From contig NC_088301.1 of NCBI RefSeq assembly GCF_032854445.1, positions 31,711,830-31,775,829 on the forward strand: a stretch of 64,000 bases of DNA. Direction: 5' to 3'. Positions 14,301 to 43,064 of the stretch are shown piece after piece. The stretch is from Liolophura sinensis. Its lineage: Eukaryota; Mollusca; Polyplacophora; Chitonida; Chitonidae. The translations under genes and the position numbers were made by a program. Under the pieces are notes generated by a model. It was not told where the DNA came from, did no database searches, and saw only the letters and a list, made by a program, of their open reading frames with translations. Position 1 is the first letter of the stretch, and the number at the start of each line of letters is the position of its first letter.

Positions 14301-14758
14301 AAGTACAGTGTAAAACCCCAAGCAAGTGAAATGTCTTCTTCACTTGAGTTTATACCTACAGATGGATTGTATCCAAAGGGACTATTACGAAAGAAAACTT
14401 GTGAAAGATTTAATAAAGTATAGACAAAAGTAGGCTACTGTCCACAGTATATTAGTGGTGAAAAAGGTAGAAACAAGACTCATGTTGCCAAATGACCTTT
14501 TCATCTTTGTTCCAAAATGTAAACTTCATATTTTTTTAACTATATATCCTTGTTGTTTCTCTTTGTGTTTTAGCCCAAACCATCTGGGAAATGGGAAGTA
14601 AGAGGGATAATCCCCATGATTTTGCCTTGGCATTGGACGAATCAGAACTGTCAGGGTTTGGCTTTACAGATGACTTTGTGTTCGACCTCTGGGGAGCCAT
14701 TAGCGATGCAAAGCAAGGACGACTGAACAAAGCCCAAGAGTTCAGTGAACAGTTCTAG
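2848..14758 (+). CDS. GIPC: GIPC-family PDZ adaptor protein (3' four coding exons; gene starts before the window)
   Basis: Spliced coding region of exons 2848-3217, 13145-13248, 13813-13894 and 14574-14758 (741 nt, 246 residues plus TAG). Each exon is bounded by AG/GT and the phases match (0-1, 1-0, 0-1, 1-stop). The protein opens with the GIPC signature [12 protein letters not shown], then [13 protein letters not shown], then a PDZ domain with carboxylate loop ALGLTI. A Gly/Ser linker with [12 protein letters not shown] follows, then a GH2 domain ending [15 protein letters not shown]. In the family, the PDZ domain binds C-terminal peptides of receptors and GH2 binds myosin VI, giving a cytoplasmic endocytic adaptor. 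Vertebrate GIPC1 is about 333 residues, so about 90-100 N-terminal residues (most of the GH1 region) must lie upstream; I could not find that exon in 1-2847. It converges on the KANK gene. Identity is very secure; assignment to a vertebrate paralogue is not possible. Confidence 0.95.
3476..3645 (+). mobile_element. tRNA-derived SINE (family 1), 5'-truncated
   Basis: It starts at the B-box-like GTGAGTTCAAGTCC, continues through CTGGCTTCCTCTCCGGCCGT, loses about 20 bp in the middle, and ends GAGTACGGCGTAAAACACC followed by AATCAAATAAATAAAT. Its sequence matches the fuller copy at 32128-32390. Confidence 0.85.
4321..4872. repeat. 22-bp minisatellite, about 25 copies
   Basis: Unit GTGTGACCATACAGTATTGTGG (22 bp; C/T variation at CCAYACAG), very homogeneous at 4640-4850 and decaying on the left. 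Because 22 is not a multiple of 3, the array is open in several frames and produces Tyr/Cys/His/Thr-rich pseudo-proteins. Confidence 0.95.
5074..5265 (+). repeat. Dispersed repeat family C, copy 1
   Basis: Shared blocks: GCATTTTTAGAGRCAAATAA, GCTGAAAGTTA-ATTTTCCAGTA, CAAACCTCCAAACACCTTTC, CAGGCAAAATGAG and TGGACAAAA. The other copies are at 29101, 56330 and 58641, all on the + strand. Confidence 0.55.
5270..6680. other. Intronic sequence, nothing recognised
   Basis: AT-rich sequence without clear repeats or coding potential; part of the large GIPC intron. Confidence 0.5.
6684..6885 (+). mobile_element. TIR element (MITE-like) family, diverged copy 1
   Basis: It is homologous along its length to 54553-54752: CAATTCTTCAACATTTTCACATGT at the left, GGCATTATTCTGTGTCAACTGATG and CCAATCCAACCAATGTAG internally, and a decayed right TIR (GCAATAAGTTTGAGG). 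Confidence 0.6.
7205..8175. repeat. 54-bp (dimeric 27-bp) minisatellite, about 17 copies
   Basis: The unit alternates two related halves, GAATGGATCATTGCTGTCTGA and AAATTATAGGTCATTGCTGTATGA with linkers, giving 54 bp. It is best conserved at 7250-7730 and fades towards 8170. Open frames over it (7339-7701 -) are repeat artefacts. Confidence 0.9.
9255..9395 (+). repeat. Dispersed repeat family B, copy 2
   Basis: It contains TGTGAAGTTTGATCAATTTC, an A-rich run, CGGCATTCAAAGTG and TTAAAGTGCATTT followed by GGCCAAAC, parallel to 465-640. Confidence 0.5.
9560..10115. repeat. 65-bp higher-order tandem repeat, about eight copies
   Basis: The period is 65 bp, measured between successive AAGAGTTATCCAGAAG sites (9641, 9706, 9771 and so on). 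Each unit is a dimer of two about 32-bp halves ending TGAACAAGA. The middle copies are almost identical, which suggests recent homogenisation. Confidence 0.95.
10200..10935. repeat. 41-bp tandem repeat, about 18 copies
   Basis: The unit is built on GTCTGGTAAAAGTGGTTGTC followed by TTGAACCATGGCTACTGTGTT or TTGAGCTATACCGTTTAGTT. The period is 41 bp (10697 to 10738). Its AGTGGTTGTYTTGA core is shared with the neighbouring 65-bp array. Confidence 0.92.
11360..11392. repeat. (AC)n then (AT)n microsatellite
   Basis: A run of ACACAC followed by ATATAT in the GIPC intron. Confidence 0.9.
13145..13248 (+). CDS. GIPC: GIPC exon: PDZ-GH2 linker
   Basis: The acceptor TTTCAG ends at 13144 and the donor GTAAGT starts at 13249. 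With the phase-1 base from the previous exon it gives 35 codons. These are a Gly/Ser/Lys-rich flexible stretch followed by the family-specific [13 protein letters not shown]. The exon lies 9.9 kb after the PDZ exon. Confidence 0.93.
13813..13894 (+). CDS. GIPC: GIPC exon: first half of GH2 (myosin VI-binding) domain
   Basis: The acceptor TTGCCGTAG ends at 13812 and the donor GTAAGT starts at 13895. The translation begins [19 protein letters not shown] and continues MGINDTEL, matching the helical GH2 start of GIPC proteins (human has KVDDLLESYMGIRDTEL). It leaves in phase 1. Confidence 0.93.
14110..14222. repeat. (CAAT)n tract and 18-bp triplet repeat
   Basis: Five to six CAAT units at about 14110-14133. 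Then three copies of GTGATGAACCCGTTTTGA (the third broken) at 14173-14222. Both lie in the last GIPC intron. Confidence 0.85.
14283..14330 (+). mobile_element. Fragment of CACTCA-tailed element 3' end
   Basis: CATGACTGAAAAATTAAGTA followed by GTAAAACCCCAAGCA resembles the end of the element at 52543-52602, but lacks the CACTCA run. Confidence 0.4.
14574..14758 (+). CDS. GIPC: GIPC terminal coding exon: second half of GH2 and stop
   Basis: The acceptor GTTTTAG ends at 14573. The reading frame continues [24 protein letters not shown] and [15 protein letters not shown] and stops at TAG 14756-14758. The last 13 residues or so after AISDAK ([10 protein letters not shown]-type, Gln/Glu rich) extend a little beyond the vertebrate C-terminus. 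Confidence 0.93.
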
Positions 14759-15742
14759 GCTTCTCTTTTATTAGGTTATTTTGTTTGAAGAATATGTATG
14801 TATGTCAAAGGGCAGTATGTTTTAATCGTATGGTATGTCTGTTTACCTGGTAATATCTGTAAGCTGGTATACATTCCTTGTTATATGTTGGAAATGTTTG
14901 TATATTTAGTGGTTACACATTTTGCTGTTGTGTATATATGAATATATATATATATATAAAATGGTTTCGTTGGCATGCAATGGTTAGCTACCCTATCTGA
15001 CTAGTGTCGAGAATATAGACACTTAATTTATAGGAATTAACTTCCAGTTAATTTTTTCTGTAATTCAGTGTGATGTTTTCCAGTTATTATTGCAGTGTAT
15101 ATTTTTTGTTAGACATTTGTATATGATGGAATTTCTAAGCTTTGTAACATGTATATACATGAATCATTGCGTAAATTCATGTTAGCCCGTAACTGTTGTA
15201 CATGGAAAAAACCTACATAATCAAGATGTCAAAAAGAGATAAACTATCTTCAGAAATATTTGTAAAGCAGAGAAACCTTGTGTTGTATTTGAGTGTTCCT
15301 TGCATTGAATTGTTGGCAAATTATTCTGTCCAAAGAAAACCAGGGAATTCATCAGAAAGCATTTAAACCATCTTACAGGTGTCTACACATGATTTCAGTA
15401 ATAATGTCTAAAGAGGCCATACCACATATATTCTTATATTAAACCATGTACAAGTAAGCCATGAATTTCGATGGATTATGAAATAATCAATAGTTTATTA
15501 TGCCTTTTGTAATCAATCTGAGATAATGAGTTTTTCTGTTGATTAACCTATATGTTGTGTAATGGTACATGTTAACAGCTGGTTTGTTTAATATGAAAAC
15601 AGGCTACATTTAATTGCATATTAATATTTTAATAATATAACAAGTACATGCTTCTGGGAAGTAAATTGCACTTGTTCAATCCGAGTTCAATACAACCAAA
15701 TCAATCAAATAACTTAATACAAGCTTTAAGATTAAAATAAAA
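14759..15742 (+). other. GIPC: Probable GIPC 3'UTR
   Basis: This is AT-rich non-coding sequence after the GIPC stop. The first clear AATAAA downstream is at about 15737-15742. A second strong-looking signal (ACAAATAAAGC) sits near 18400 and could mark a longer transcript end. The 3' boundary is inferred only from these hexamers. Confidence 0.4.
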
Positions 15743-18700
15743 TTTTTGCAAATTAGTAAAAATTTGAAGGCAATGAAATGATCTAATTAACCTGCAACGC
15801 GTGCTGCATGGAAGTGGCTAGATAGAAATTAAGATTCTTTATATACATGTAGATAAAATAATCAATTGTAAGTTTTCATTAATAGCGCATGGTGTGATGA
15901 TAATGATGGTCATGACATCTACAGATAATGTGTTTCATTTCCTTTGATCGTGTATTTCAGATCAATACACTTATGTAGTACATGTATTGTACACCTGTCA
16001 TACTCAGAGATACATGGACAGTGCATTGATTCAGTGATTAAGAAATCGTCTTATCATGTGATATACATTAATGTAATTTATTCTGAAAGTTAAATATATC
16101 TAGTATGTTCTTTTTTGATTCGCCACAAATTGTCAAAAGAATCGCATGGATTGGACAGGGTGAGGTTAGGATCGAGTGCTGTTGTATGTTTTGATTCAAA
16201 ATTAAGCTGACTGGTTGAGATGGAAGTATTTCTACCCACAAATGCATCTGCAGAATAACAAGCCAAACCATCATGTCTGAATATAAACCCTCCACTTTTA
16301 TAACGTGATGTTTATACATTGCTTTAGCAAACATAGTAGGTGTATGTGATAATCACAGTTTATCAAGAATTGATTAATTAAAGGGAAACTGATTCATAAT
16401 GTTACATTCCTTCAATTTTCATCAACAGATTTGTATTCTTTTATTTTTGAAATTGTATTTTTCAGAAATAAAACTGATAAGAAGTAAAAAATTAGTATAA
16501 AAAATATTACTAAAATATAGTAATACATTAATTAACGAAGCACTACACATGTTAAAGCAAGAACATAGCCTGATTTCTATGCATGCAACACTTTCTAAGG
16601 TGACATTTTGTGTTGAGCGAATTTTCATCCCTATCAGTTTTGATGACGTTTTTTGCAGATATGTATTTATATAGGAAAGTTTGGCACTGAAATAATTTTG
16701 ATTGATCATAAAAAATAAATATATCAGCAAGCGTTTGCCAAATTTTGTAATTTATAATTTTGGTTACAGGTATTTAAAAATTTTCTGCTTATGCAAAATT
16801 CTGTCCTCAAATATATCAGAATGTACAATATGTCTTTTCGCTTGGTGGTGAAGAAAAAGTGAAGCAGTTCTCTAAAACTGAGGAAGAAGTACATCATGTA
16901 TTTCACTCTACCCATTAAGAAACAGTAGTGTGATTTCAGACTACATGATGGCCGTTCATGGTTTTGTGGTCGCTTTTGCACCTTTATATTCTGTCAAAGA
17001 ATAGCAACTTAGGAGATACTTATGCAAATATTGCTCAATTTGTACGACTGCTACCTTTGTACAGAGACCCATCTTTAAACATCCTATTCCTACCACATTC
17101 CATCATATTAGAGCGTTTTCTATTTTCTAAATTTTCATATCCTTGATCATCTTGACCTTTTGAATGACATGCCATGTTTTAGTAATCATTCCAAATGTAT
17201 TTAATAGTTATATCTAAACAGTGTGCTGTAGATTTTACTGTGTGTTACAGAAGCCAAGTGAATATGACCACTGTTAAAGGTTAACAGAAAATGAAACCTA
17301 ACTCAAATTCCACATATTATTATTGTAGGCATGATAATTATTCCGTTGTATCATAACTTATAGTGTATTATATTATCAATGTGTGATCTGATAATTGCAT
17401 AGATACAGCATTTGTTACAACAGCTACATGTTAACACATACATGTGAGCACCTGAATGTTGCCTGTTATCGGGAATGGTTGTGTTTCATTGTTTACATGT
17501 ATTCTATGGGTATCCCTTTGTAGTGCGGTTTGTTTTTTCGTGTGAAGGTCACATAGACATGAATGACAGGAAAAGTTATCAGTATTTCAAACCAGAGTTT
17601 TTCAGAAGCATTGCGCAGACGGACCACAGGGAAGCTTGAGCCTTGCTACTGACAGATGCCTAGCTTTGCTACTGGCGTGCTACTGGCTTGTTACTGGCTT
17701 GCTTGTAGACGTCCCAGTATGGCTGGCACTGTAACTTGTATGTCTAGCAGTACTTAGCGCAATGTGGGACTTAACAGAAGCCATGCTATTCAAAGGGATA
17801 TAAATGCAAGCTGACATTTAATTTTGTAAATGTCACTGTGAAATACAGAAATAGTTGTTACTATTTCAGTGCTTCATAAAAAAGATACTACAGGTGCATG
17901 ATGAAGAGGAAACAACCGAGTAGTGATGTTGCAGGACAGCATGGTATAGTCATATAGCAGCGCTTACACATCATGACATCTTTATAGTGGACTTTTGATT
18001 CATATTCTTGTGTAAAGTAGTCCCATTTGTCGTAGGTGTAGTTCTACAAGAAGTAGATGTTGTAGGTGAAGGTCACTTGGGAATCAACTTTCACTTACTT
18101 TCTTGCTGCTACCTAAATGATTCTCGATGTCTGACAACGATGTATGTGTATATATATATGTATAAATGCTTTATGTTAGAGGAACTTCTTACAAATGTTC
18201 TTTTATAATCAGATGTGGTTGTAATCACACAATTTGTTTTGCTGTCAAGTACATTGTATATTCCTTGTTTTTCTTTTGTTTCTTCATTGTTTAACTTGTC
18301 TTTCTTAATTATCTTCAGGCCACACTGTTTCACCAGCCTTCAATGTTTGATTTTAACCTTAACACTGGGACTTGCAATGATGCAACTGGTCGAAGTACAA
18401 ATAAAGCTGTCATAAAATGCCGATATTAAATATGCGTTTGCTGTTGTCACTACACCCTGACTATTTTAGATTGGACATCATTAAACCTGAAGGTAACCTT
18501 GCTGTAAACTTGATGATTTAAAGCGTCACTAGGGTCAGCTTAAAGGGATAGAAAATCATTAATGCTGATTGACTGAAAATAAACATGTTTCATGGGTTAA
18601 ACCATACTGCCTTGGTCATTTGAATAGATCTACCATAAGTAAAATTCAGCTTAGCCAATCACACCAGCCAATCACAAATGATTCTGTATCCTGTTAATCA

Positions 18701-19660
18701 AAGATGTGTGCTCAGTTCCAGCTCTTGACAATTCTGCTATAGCATTAATGACGACCTAAAACTGTCAGCTCCATGTACCTGTCAAATCGAGCTGGCCTGG
18801 GGATCATGAAGAGAGCTTAGAGTTCCTTCACATTATTTTAGCTGAAATTTCTTGTACAATAACTTACCCAAAATTCACGTGTGAAACAAAATTTTGATCT
18901 TATACGATACAACAATTTTAAAGTCATCTGAAATTCTGACATGTCTAAAATTGCGCCATGATCCCAGGGTCTGGTGTCTACAGATGGCAATTTGACATGC
19001 ATGCCCATAAACCTGACTGCCATCATCTAAGTGCCATATCATTGAATAATTAGTACAAAACACCAAGTAAATACATATTAACCAGGGCCCTGTTCCACAA
19101 AGCATTTGCCAAAAGTTGATTACAGACCAGCATAAAAGTACCTAACTCAGAAGAGTCTTAAAGATGTGCAACAAATATATGCAGTTTAAGGAGAATACTT
19201 TCTTATGCATAACAACTTCTTGGTTATTTAAACACGAGATTTCTTCCTAGCAAGGTCTGCATAAATGAATGTATTTAAGTCCAAAAATAGGCAGTTACTG
19301 AAAGCAGCCCTTCCTCATGATAATAAAGATGCAAGTTGAGTAAACTTGGGTTGAACTGCTCAAGAGACAGACAGAAGGCCAGAAGGACCAATGAACATTA
19401 ATATTCAACATCAACTAAGTATCAGAGTTAACAAAGAAATGGGTTGAATACTTCAAAAGCTTCACAAGGAAATCTGCAGACCGGGAAAAAGTAGTACAAG
19501 GTCACTGAATATCAATAGGGTTCGTTGTCATGACAAAGCGTGGTACAGGTTTGGTGAACACAAGTTGAGCTGTTCAAGAGATGGATGGTTTATCAGAAAA
19601 TGATCACTATATACCTATGTATGTATACTTGGGTTAAGCATCACACATGTATTGATCAAT
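15743..19660. other. Intergenic or extended GIPC 3' region
   Basis: AT-rich; short repeats of GCTACTGGCTTG at 17640-17700; an AATAAA at about 18402. All open frames are short, without recognisable similarity. Confidence 0.5.
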
Positions 19661-19669
19661 TACTCAGTG

Positions 19670-19835
19670 TGTACGGTGTCTTCTTGTGGCAAGTCAAGTC
19701 TTATGTCACCAATGTACTCCTGCCACTCTAGTATCATGTTGGACACCATACATAATATCATACTGACAATATATACTGACATCTAGCCAACCAGTCCTGT
19801 TTCCTTGCTTTAATCTCTCAGTGCAGACCAACTTT
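19670..19835 (-). mobile_element. SINE family 2, diverged copy
   Basis: Its order of blocks (GTCACCAATGTACTCCTGCCACT, CATGTTGGACACCATACAT, CAGTCCTGTTTCCTTGCT) follows 31040-31200. The tRNA-like head is not preserved. Confidence 0.5.
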
Positions 19836-20415
19836 CCCACATGTAACATGCAGATATGCATACCATACTGGTGCAAGACAAGTGGACCTGGATTCAATGT
19901 GATTCAATCCAAGCCATGGGTCCGACATATTAAAGGCAGTCTCTATCACTTGGCAAGTGAGGGTCCTGCAGATTGCTTTTTAACGCTCATTTTATTTTTT
20001 CCTCATTGGTTGCTACGTGTCACATGGGCAAATCACGGAAAAACTGAACTATAATCTATTATGTTAAAAGCTAGCATTTGAATACGTGTGTACATTGAAC
20101 TGCAATAAAATCAGTAGACGGAACCAAAAATCTGCTACCTCTAGTGATGGTACATCAGTAACTCTTCTGTTTTACTTCAGCATTCAAGCACAGTCTAAGG
20201 TTCAAATTTATCAAGCAAGTTCAAATCTTAAAGTCATTAACTTCAAGTGCTTAAAAATGCACACTAAGACCAGGAAAGAACACAAATTGTCATTGGTACA
20301 TTGTTCCGTTATGAAAGAATCAGTTAACAAATTGTAAAATTCCTAGAGCGAACCATTTAAATTGTAGCTGTGTTTGAATTTTTCATTTAAGTCTTAAGAT
20401 GCTTGATAAATATTG

Positions 20416-20456
20416 TCCCAGGGTGCCAGGTAATGTCCCAGGGTACCAGGTAATAC
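20416..20456. repeat. Two tandem 20-bp copies
   Basis: GTCCCAGGGTRCCAGGTAAT occurs twice in a row. Confidence 0.8.
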
Positions 20457-20487
20457 CAACAAGACAGACTACTTCAGTAGATAGTAT

Positions 20488-23400
20488 TTTATTGTAACAA
20501 TGTCAGAGCAGAGTTTAGCCTAACTTCTGCAATCATATTTTGTTACCTGTACAATCTTGCTGGCAAGAGTTCTATAACACAGAGGACCCAAACAACCATT
20601 TAACATACACAAGAGTCTGGAAGCAGTATGGTGGATATTTCCACCTGGAACCTTGCCTTTATACAGGTAGAACTAAACTATACAACAACCACCTTTGCAG
20701 GCAATTAGACCATGCACATACACATGCCATGGTCCGAATGTCCAATTCAAAATGTCCAATTTGTCAGAACTTCTTCTGTAGAATCATTCGGAACATGCTC
20801 TGAAACTCCTGGTAGTTTCAGATGTCTGGGCTATGGCTGAGAACTCAGCTTAAAAATCTTGAAGACGAAAGACAGTATTAACACTATTATAATTAAAAAT
20901 AAGAAAAAACTGGGCTACATAACATGATATGAAACAAAGGCACAATAATGCTAAAATAGAAGGATAGCAAAAGCTCTTAAAAACCAAAGCCTTCATATAA
21001 CAGAACCTTGTGTGGAGCATGTATAATTCTCTCTCATCAAACATAGGCTACCTTCACTTCTAATTTTTCAAGAAAAGCTTTGTGGTCTTCAGCATAGCTT
21101 ACCGGTGCTTTCATGCATGTCTTAGCAGACCTGTGGACTTGCTTGCATGTTAACATATCGTTGTAGCTCAACAGTAACAATAAGCATACCGGTACTCTAT
21201 TTTGATTATTTGCAAGCAGAGTATTGTTAAGTACACTTAGTAACAAGATGAATATTAGGCTATTGAAACAAAGTATACTGTAAACACGGTAAATCATGAA
21301 AGTAAATCATAAAAGATGTCAAATCTTTTGTCCCTGGGTTTAATAATTCTCATGCTATATGTATTCAGTACTGTCTACAAATAATACCATATAAATGCTT
21401 ACAGGGCACCAGCTATTATACAGAGCTGGGCACGTTTAATATTTTTAAACTCTTATTACAGCATACTAAGGGGTTAGCCCTCTGTCGCTAAAGTAACAGA
21501 AAGAAATACAGGCCTTACAACATTATTAATTCAGTAATAATTTAATATCGGTAACTGACTACAACCAGAGCAAGGTAACAGTTCAACAGAAAAACAATCT
21601 GCAACTCCCATGTTAGGAGAACATCACTCATATCTAATAGGAAGACTTGGACACGTGTGCAATATTAATTCTGAAAAAAAGGCTCAAGATTTCAATATAT
21701 CAAAAACATGCAATCCATTATGGCCCCCGAAAGCGCACATTCTAGAGTTTCGTGAAGCCAGCTACACTGTATGAAGGTGGAGTTCAGTAAGATTTAACAA
21801 ACACAGATTTAATTAGTCTCCAGTGAAAACAGCCTCATTAACATGTGTTCTTTAAATAATCCAAAATTAAATTAAACACACATAGAAACAAATGTAAAAT
21901 AAATTTCAGAGATCAACATAGCTTTTCACAAGATGAACGTTTCAAAAGTACATATGAAGATCGTTCATTCAACAAATGTTAAGTTATTATAAATCACTAT
22001 AAAAGCACAAGAAATATTGTTATACATGTCTTACAGGAGAGACATGTTTTATTTTAGAAGTTTAAGATTCTGCCAACAAAAATGAAAAGGCCCTTGAACA
22101 CATCATTCAAAAAAACTTCTGAAAAGTACGCCTGCTTACACAAGTAGAAAGCCCCACCCCACCCTCGCACAGCATGCTGTTCAATATGAAGAATACGAAA
22201 CATACCACATTAATATTTCTGATTTGGACAGATCACACAATGGACAGTTTACACTTTGGACAATTTTGGACAGATGTTTGCAAATCATTGTCTTGGACAT
22301 TTACATGATTACCTGGAGACAAAAAAAAAAAAAAACACCATTCTTAAAATCGCTATTATAAAATATATAAATTTCTATTCATAGTGGATATGGAAGGATA
22401 TTAAACATGCTCATGAGAATACAAACTCTACACAATTTACAACATTTCACTTGGCAACTGGAATAATCCCTTGAAGGTGTATCCGTATTTACAGACAGAC
22501 AATACTGGTTCTATAATAGATTTAACATCAAATGAGCTACAACTGGTACAGAATACAATCAGGTCAACTTAGAAAATAGAAAATTCTATTTCAGTATTAA
22601 AGTCAAATCTAGCAGCCGCTCCCAAAACAGGTGTGTTGTTAAGTTGATCAAAGAAAGACCATGTGTCAGCATGAGCAAGATATTCTTGGTTCCATAGTTT
22701 ACAGAGTGAAACTCTTCCCCTTGTTTTTTTAGTGCAACAATGACCCAACTTTGACCTTATTCCAAGGGAGAGGTCATCACACGTGTTAATCACATGTAGT
22801 TAACACCAAGGGAGATAACCTCCTTCTGCCACATTTTTGCATATTCCACTTTGATCTCGTGATTAAGGCAACACTCCGTGCTTTGATGGGTTAGCAAACA
22901 TTACGGCTTTGCAGAAAATGCAAGTTTTTCAGTGAAGGCAGAGAAATGTTCTTAACACATACTTCAGATAACACCAGGCAAACATGTGAAATGGTTGAGT
23001 AATAACAGTACTATAAGATCTGATTTTAATAACTGAGATTGGAAGAAAACTTAACTGACCCTGATACAACAAACTGACATGATGATAATGCTAAACACGC
23101 AGGATTTTGTGGGCAGTGAGAAATTTTGAGAGTTAATACAGCTCCACAGCAGAGCTCAGATACCAGCTGCTTACACAGACAACCTTAATACCTTTCAAAC
23201 ATATTCAACATTTCCAAAACCCAAGACCTATGCATGTAACTTTAAATAAATGATCAACAAAAAATTTGTACGCAATTACATGTAACTGTGCGGTCATACC
23301 GAATCTACATATTCTGTATTTGTATAACATCACCTAGCACTAATAATTAACAAAACGTATGCAATGTGTATACAAATGCTTTAATGTGTTTTAATTAACA

Positions 23401-24025
23401 AGCCTGCATCAGAGGCTGATTCACCTTGACCATTTTTGACTTAAGTAAGAACTAAAAACTTTACTATATTGTGGAGTTTCTAGCGTTCCCAATTTGAAAT
23501 AGGTTGGTCTGAACACAACACACAACAAGAGGTTGCATTTTTCATTTCTAAGATCCAAAAAAGAGCATTTCCAACAGTGCTTAAAGTCAAAAATGTTTTG
23601 GTGAAATGGCCCCACTGTATCACCGGTGAGAAGATTCACACCTCTATCCTTCAGGTCATAACATAATCATAACGGGTATAAATTAACACAAACATATGAA
23701 AGGATATCCAGAATATGTGCAAAAAGAAGATTTAAACTCATCAAGAAGCTAAAAAGGTTGCTATACAAAAATCTGACCACTACCATACTTGTATTTTATA
23801 TCTTATAGGTGAAAAACTGAAAGCTTTTCTTCAAGATGTTTGTCCTCTTCGTTCCATTGATACCTCTGATTACGTGGAAGCACTGGATTCAGTGTTGGAG
23901 GAAGGCCACAAAGATGTGCATTAAATAGGACATGCTCATTTAATCTTCACCAATCATTCTGAAGGGCACCAAATACAACACTCCCCCTTTGTTGTTCTCC
24001 ACCAATCAGCTGCAGTCTTGGTGAG
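20488..24025 (-). other. KANK: Possible KANK 3'UTR
   Basis: No - strand coding sequence is recognisable here. Candidate - strand poly(A) signals are ATTAAA at 23944-23939, AATAAA at 22053-22048 and AATAAA at 20493-20488. Which one is used cannot be told from sequence. A + strand open exon-like segment (23809-23924) lies antisense within it. Confidence 0.35.
23809..23924 (+). CDS. Candidate terminal exon of unknown + strand gene or alternative transcript
   Basis: A TTATATCTTATAG acceptor ends at 23808. It is followed by a 38-codon open frame ending TAA at 23922-23924: EKLKAFLQDVCPLRSIDTSD, then YVEALDSVLEEGHKDVH. Composition is protein-like (balanced charged and hydrophobic residues, no AT-rich codon bias), unlike nearby chance frames. 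I do not recognise the family and no partner exon is obvious between 15 and 23.8 kb. It begins with two bases of a split codon, which is phase-compatible with the GIPC exons ending at 3217 and 13894. It could instead be a chance frame antisense to the KANK 3'UTR. Confidence 0.3.
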
Positions 24026-42160
<18,135 letters not shown>

Positions 42161-42820
42161 CTGAAACATACAAAACAAAAGTATGCTTAAAAAAAAGGGG
42201 CAAATCATAACATTAACAAAACACAATTTACAAACCTTATTTACTTAACTTATTTTATTCATTTAAAAAAAAACTTTTTCCTACATGTACACTGATCACA
42301 AATAGTAGATAAGACAATAACAAAGCTACCAATTCCACCCTGGTCATGAGTTTACTGCTCTGTTAGCCCCACAGGAACAAGGCTGACCAGATCAAGGTCA
42401 AGGCCAACGAACTGTCATTTGATCCACATATCATATGCACTGTACAACAAGCCTCAGGACATTCAATCAAGGACATGTATACATGTGTACTTCTACATCT
42501 GCATATTATTCTAACAGTATGATGTACTTCTGTAATGTACACATTAACATATAGTTCAAAAAAAAAAAAAATACCGCTTCTGTCAATCAGATTGAGAGGT
42601 CATTTAGTACATTTACTTGAACTGTGTTACAAGGACTCAAACAAAACTTAGTCAGACTTGGAGATACATACCTATACATGTTATAAATCATAACCAGCTT
42701 TCGTTGTCATATTTTGCTTAAATATTGCCACTTACATGTATTCCTCATCCACTACTCAAACAAGAGATGAAGCCTTATTAAGACCAGTTACATGTAGTAC
42801 ATACGAATGGTAGGGGGAAC

Positions 42821-42821
42821 T

Positions 42822-42850
<29 letters not shown>
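42821..42850. repeat. (TA)n microsatellite
   Basis: About 14 TA units. Confidence 0.9.
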
Positions 42851-42855
<5 letters not shown>

Positions 42856-42930
42856 GCAACATGTTTGTATGCATTTATGTGAATTTAACTGTACTATATT
42901 GTATCAATCACAAAACAACACTTTAATACC

Positions 42931-43064
42931 TGGGCCTAGTTTCACAAAGCATTCTTAACATTAGGTTCACTTAACTACCACCTCAACCAGTAATGTGGGC
43001 GTTACTTCGTCATGGTAGTTACAAGCTCGTAACTTCAAGAGAGCCTCATGAAATTTAGTCCAGT
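42931..43064. mobile_element. Short element with degenerate terminal inverted repeats
   Basis: The left end TGGGCCTAGTTTCACAAAGC and the reverse complement of the right end, TGGACTAAATTTCATGAGGC, match at about two thirds of positions over 29 bp. The interior has related forward and reversed ACTACCA/TGGTAGT blocks. It is MITE-like with no coding capacity. Confidence 0.45.
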
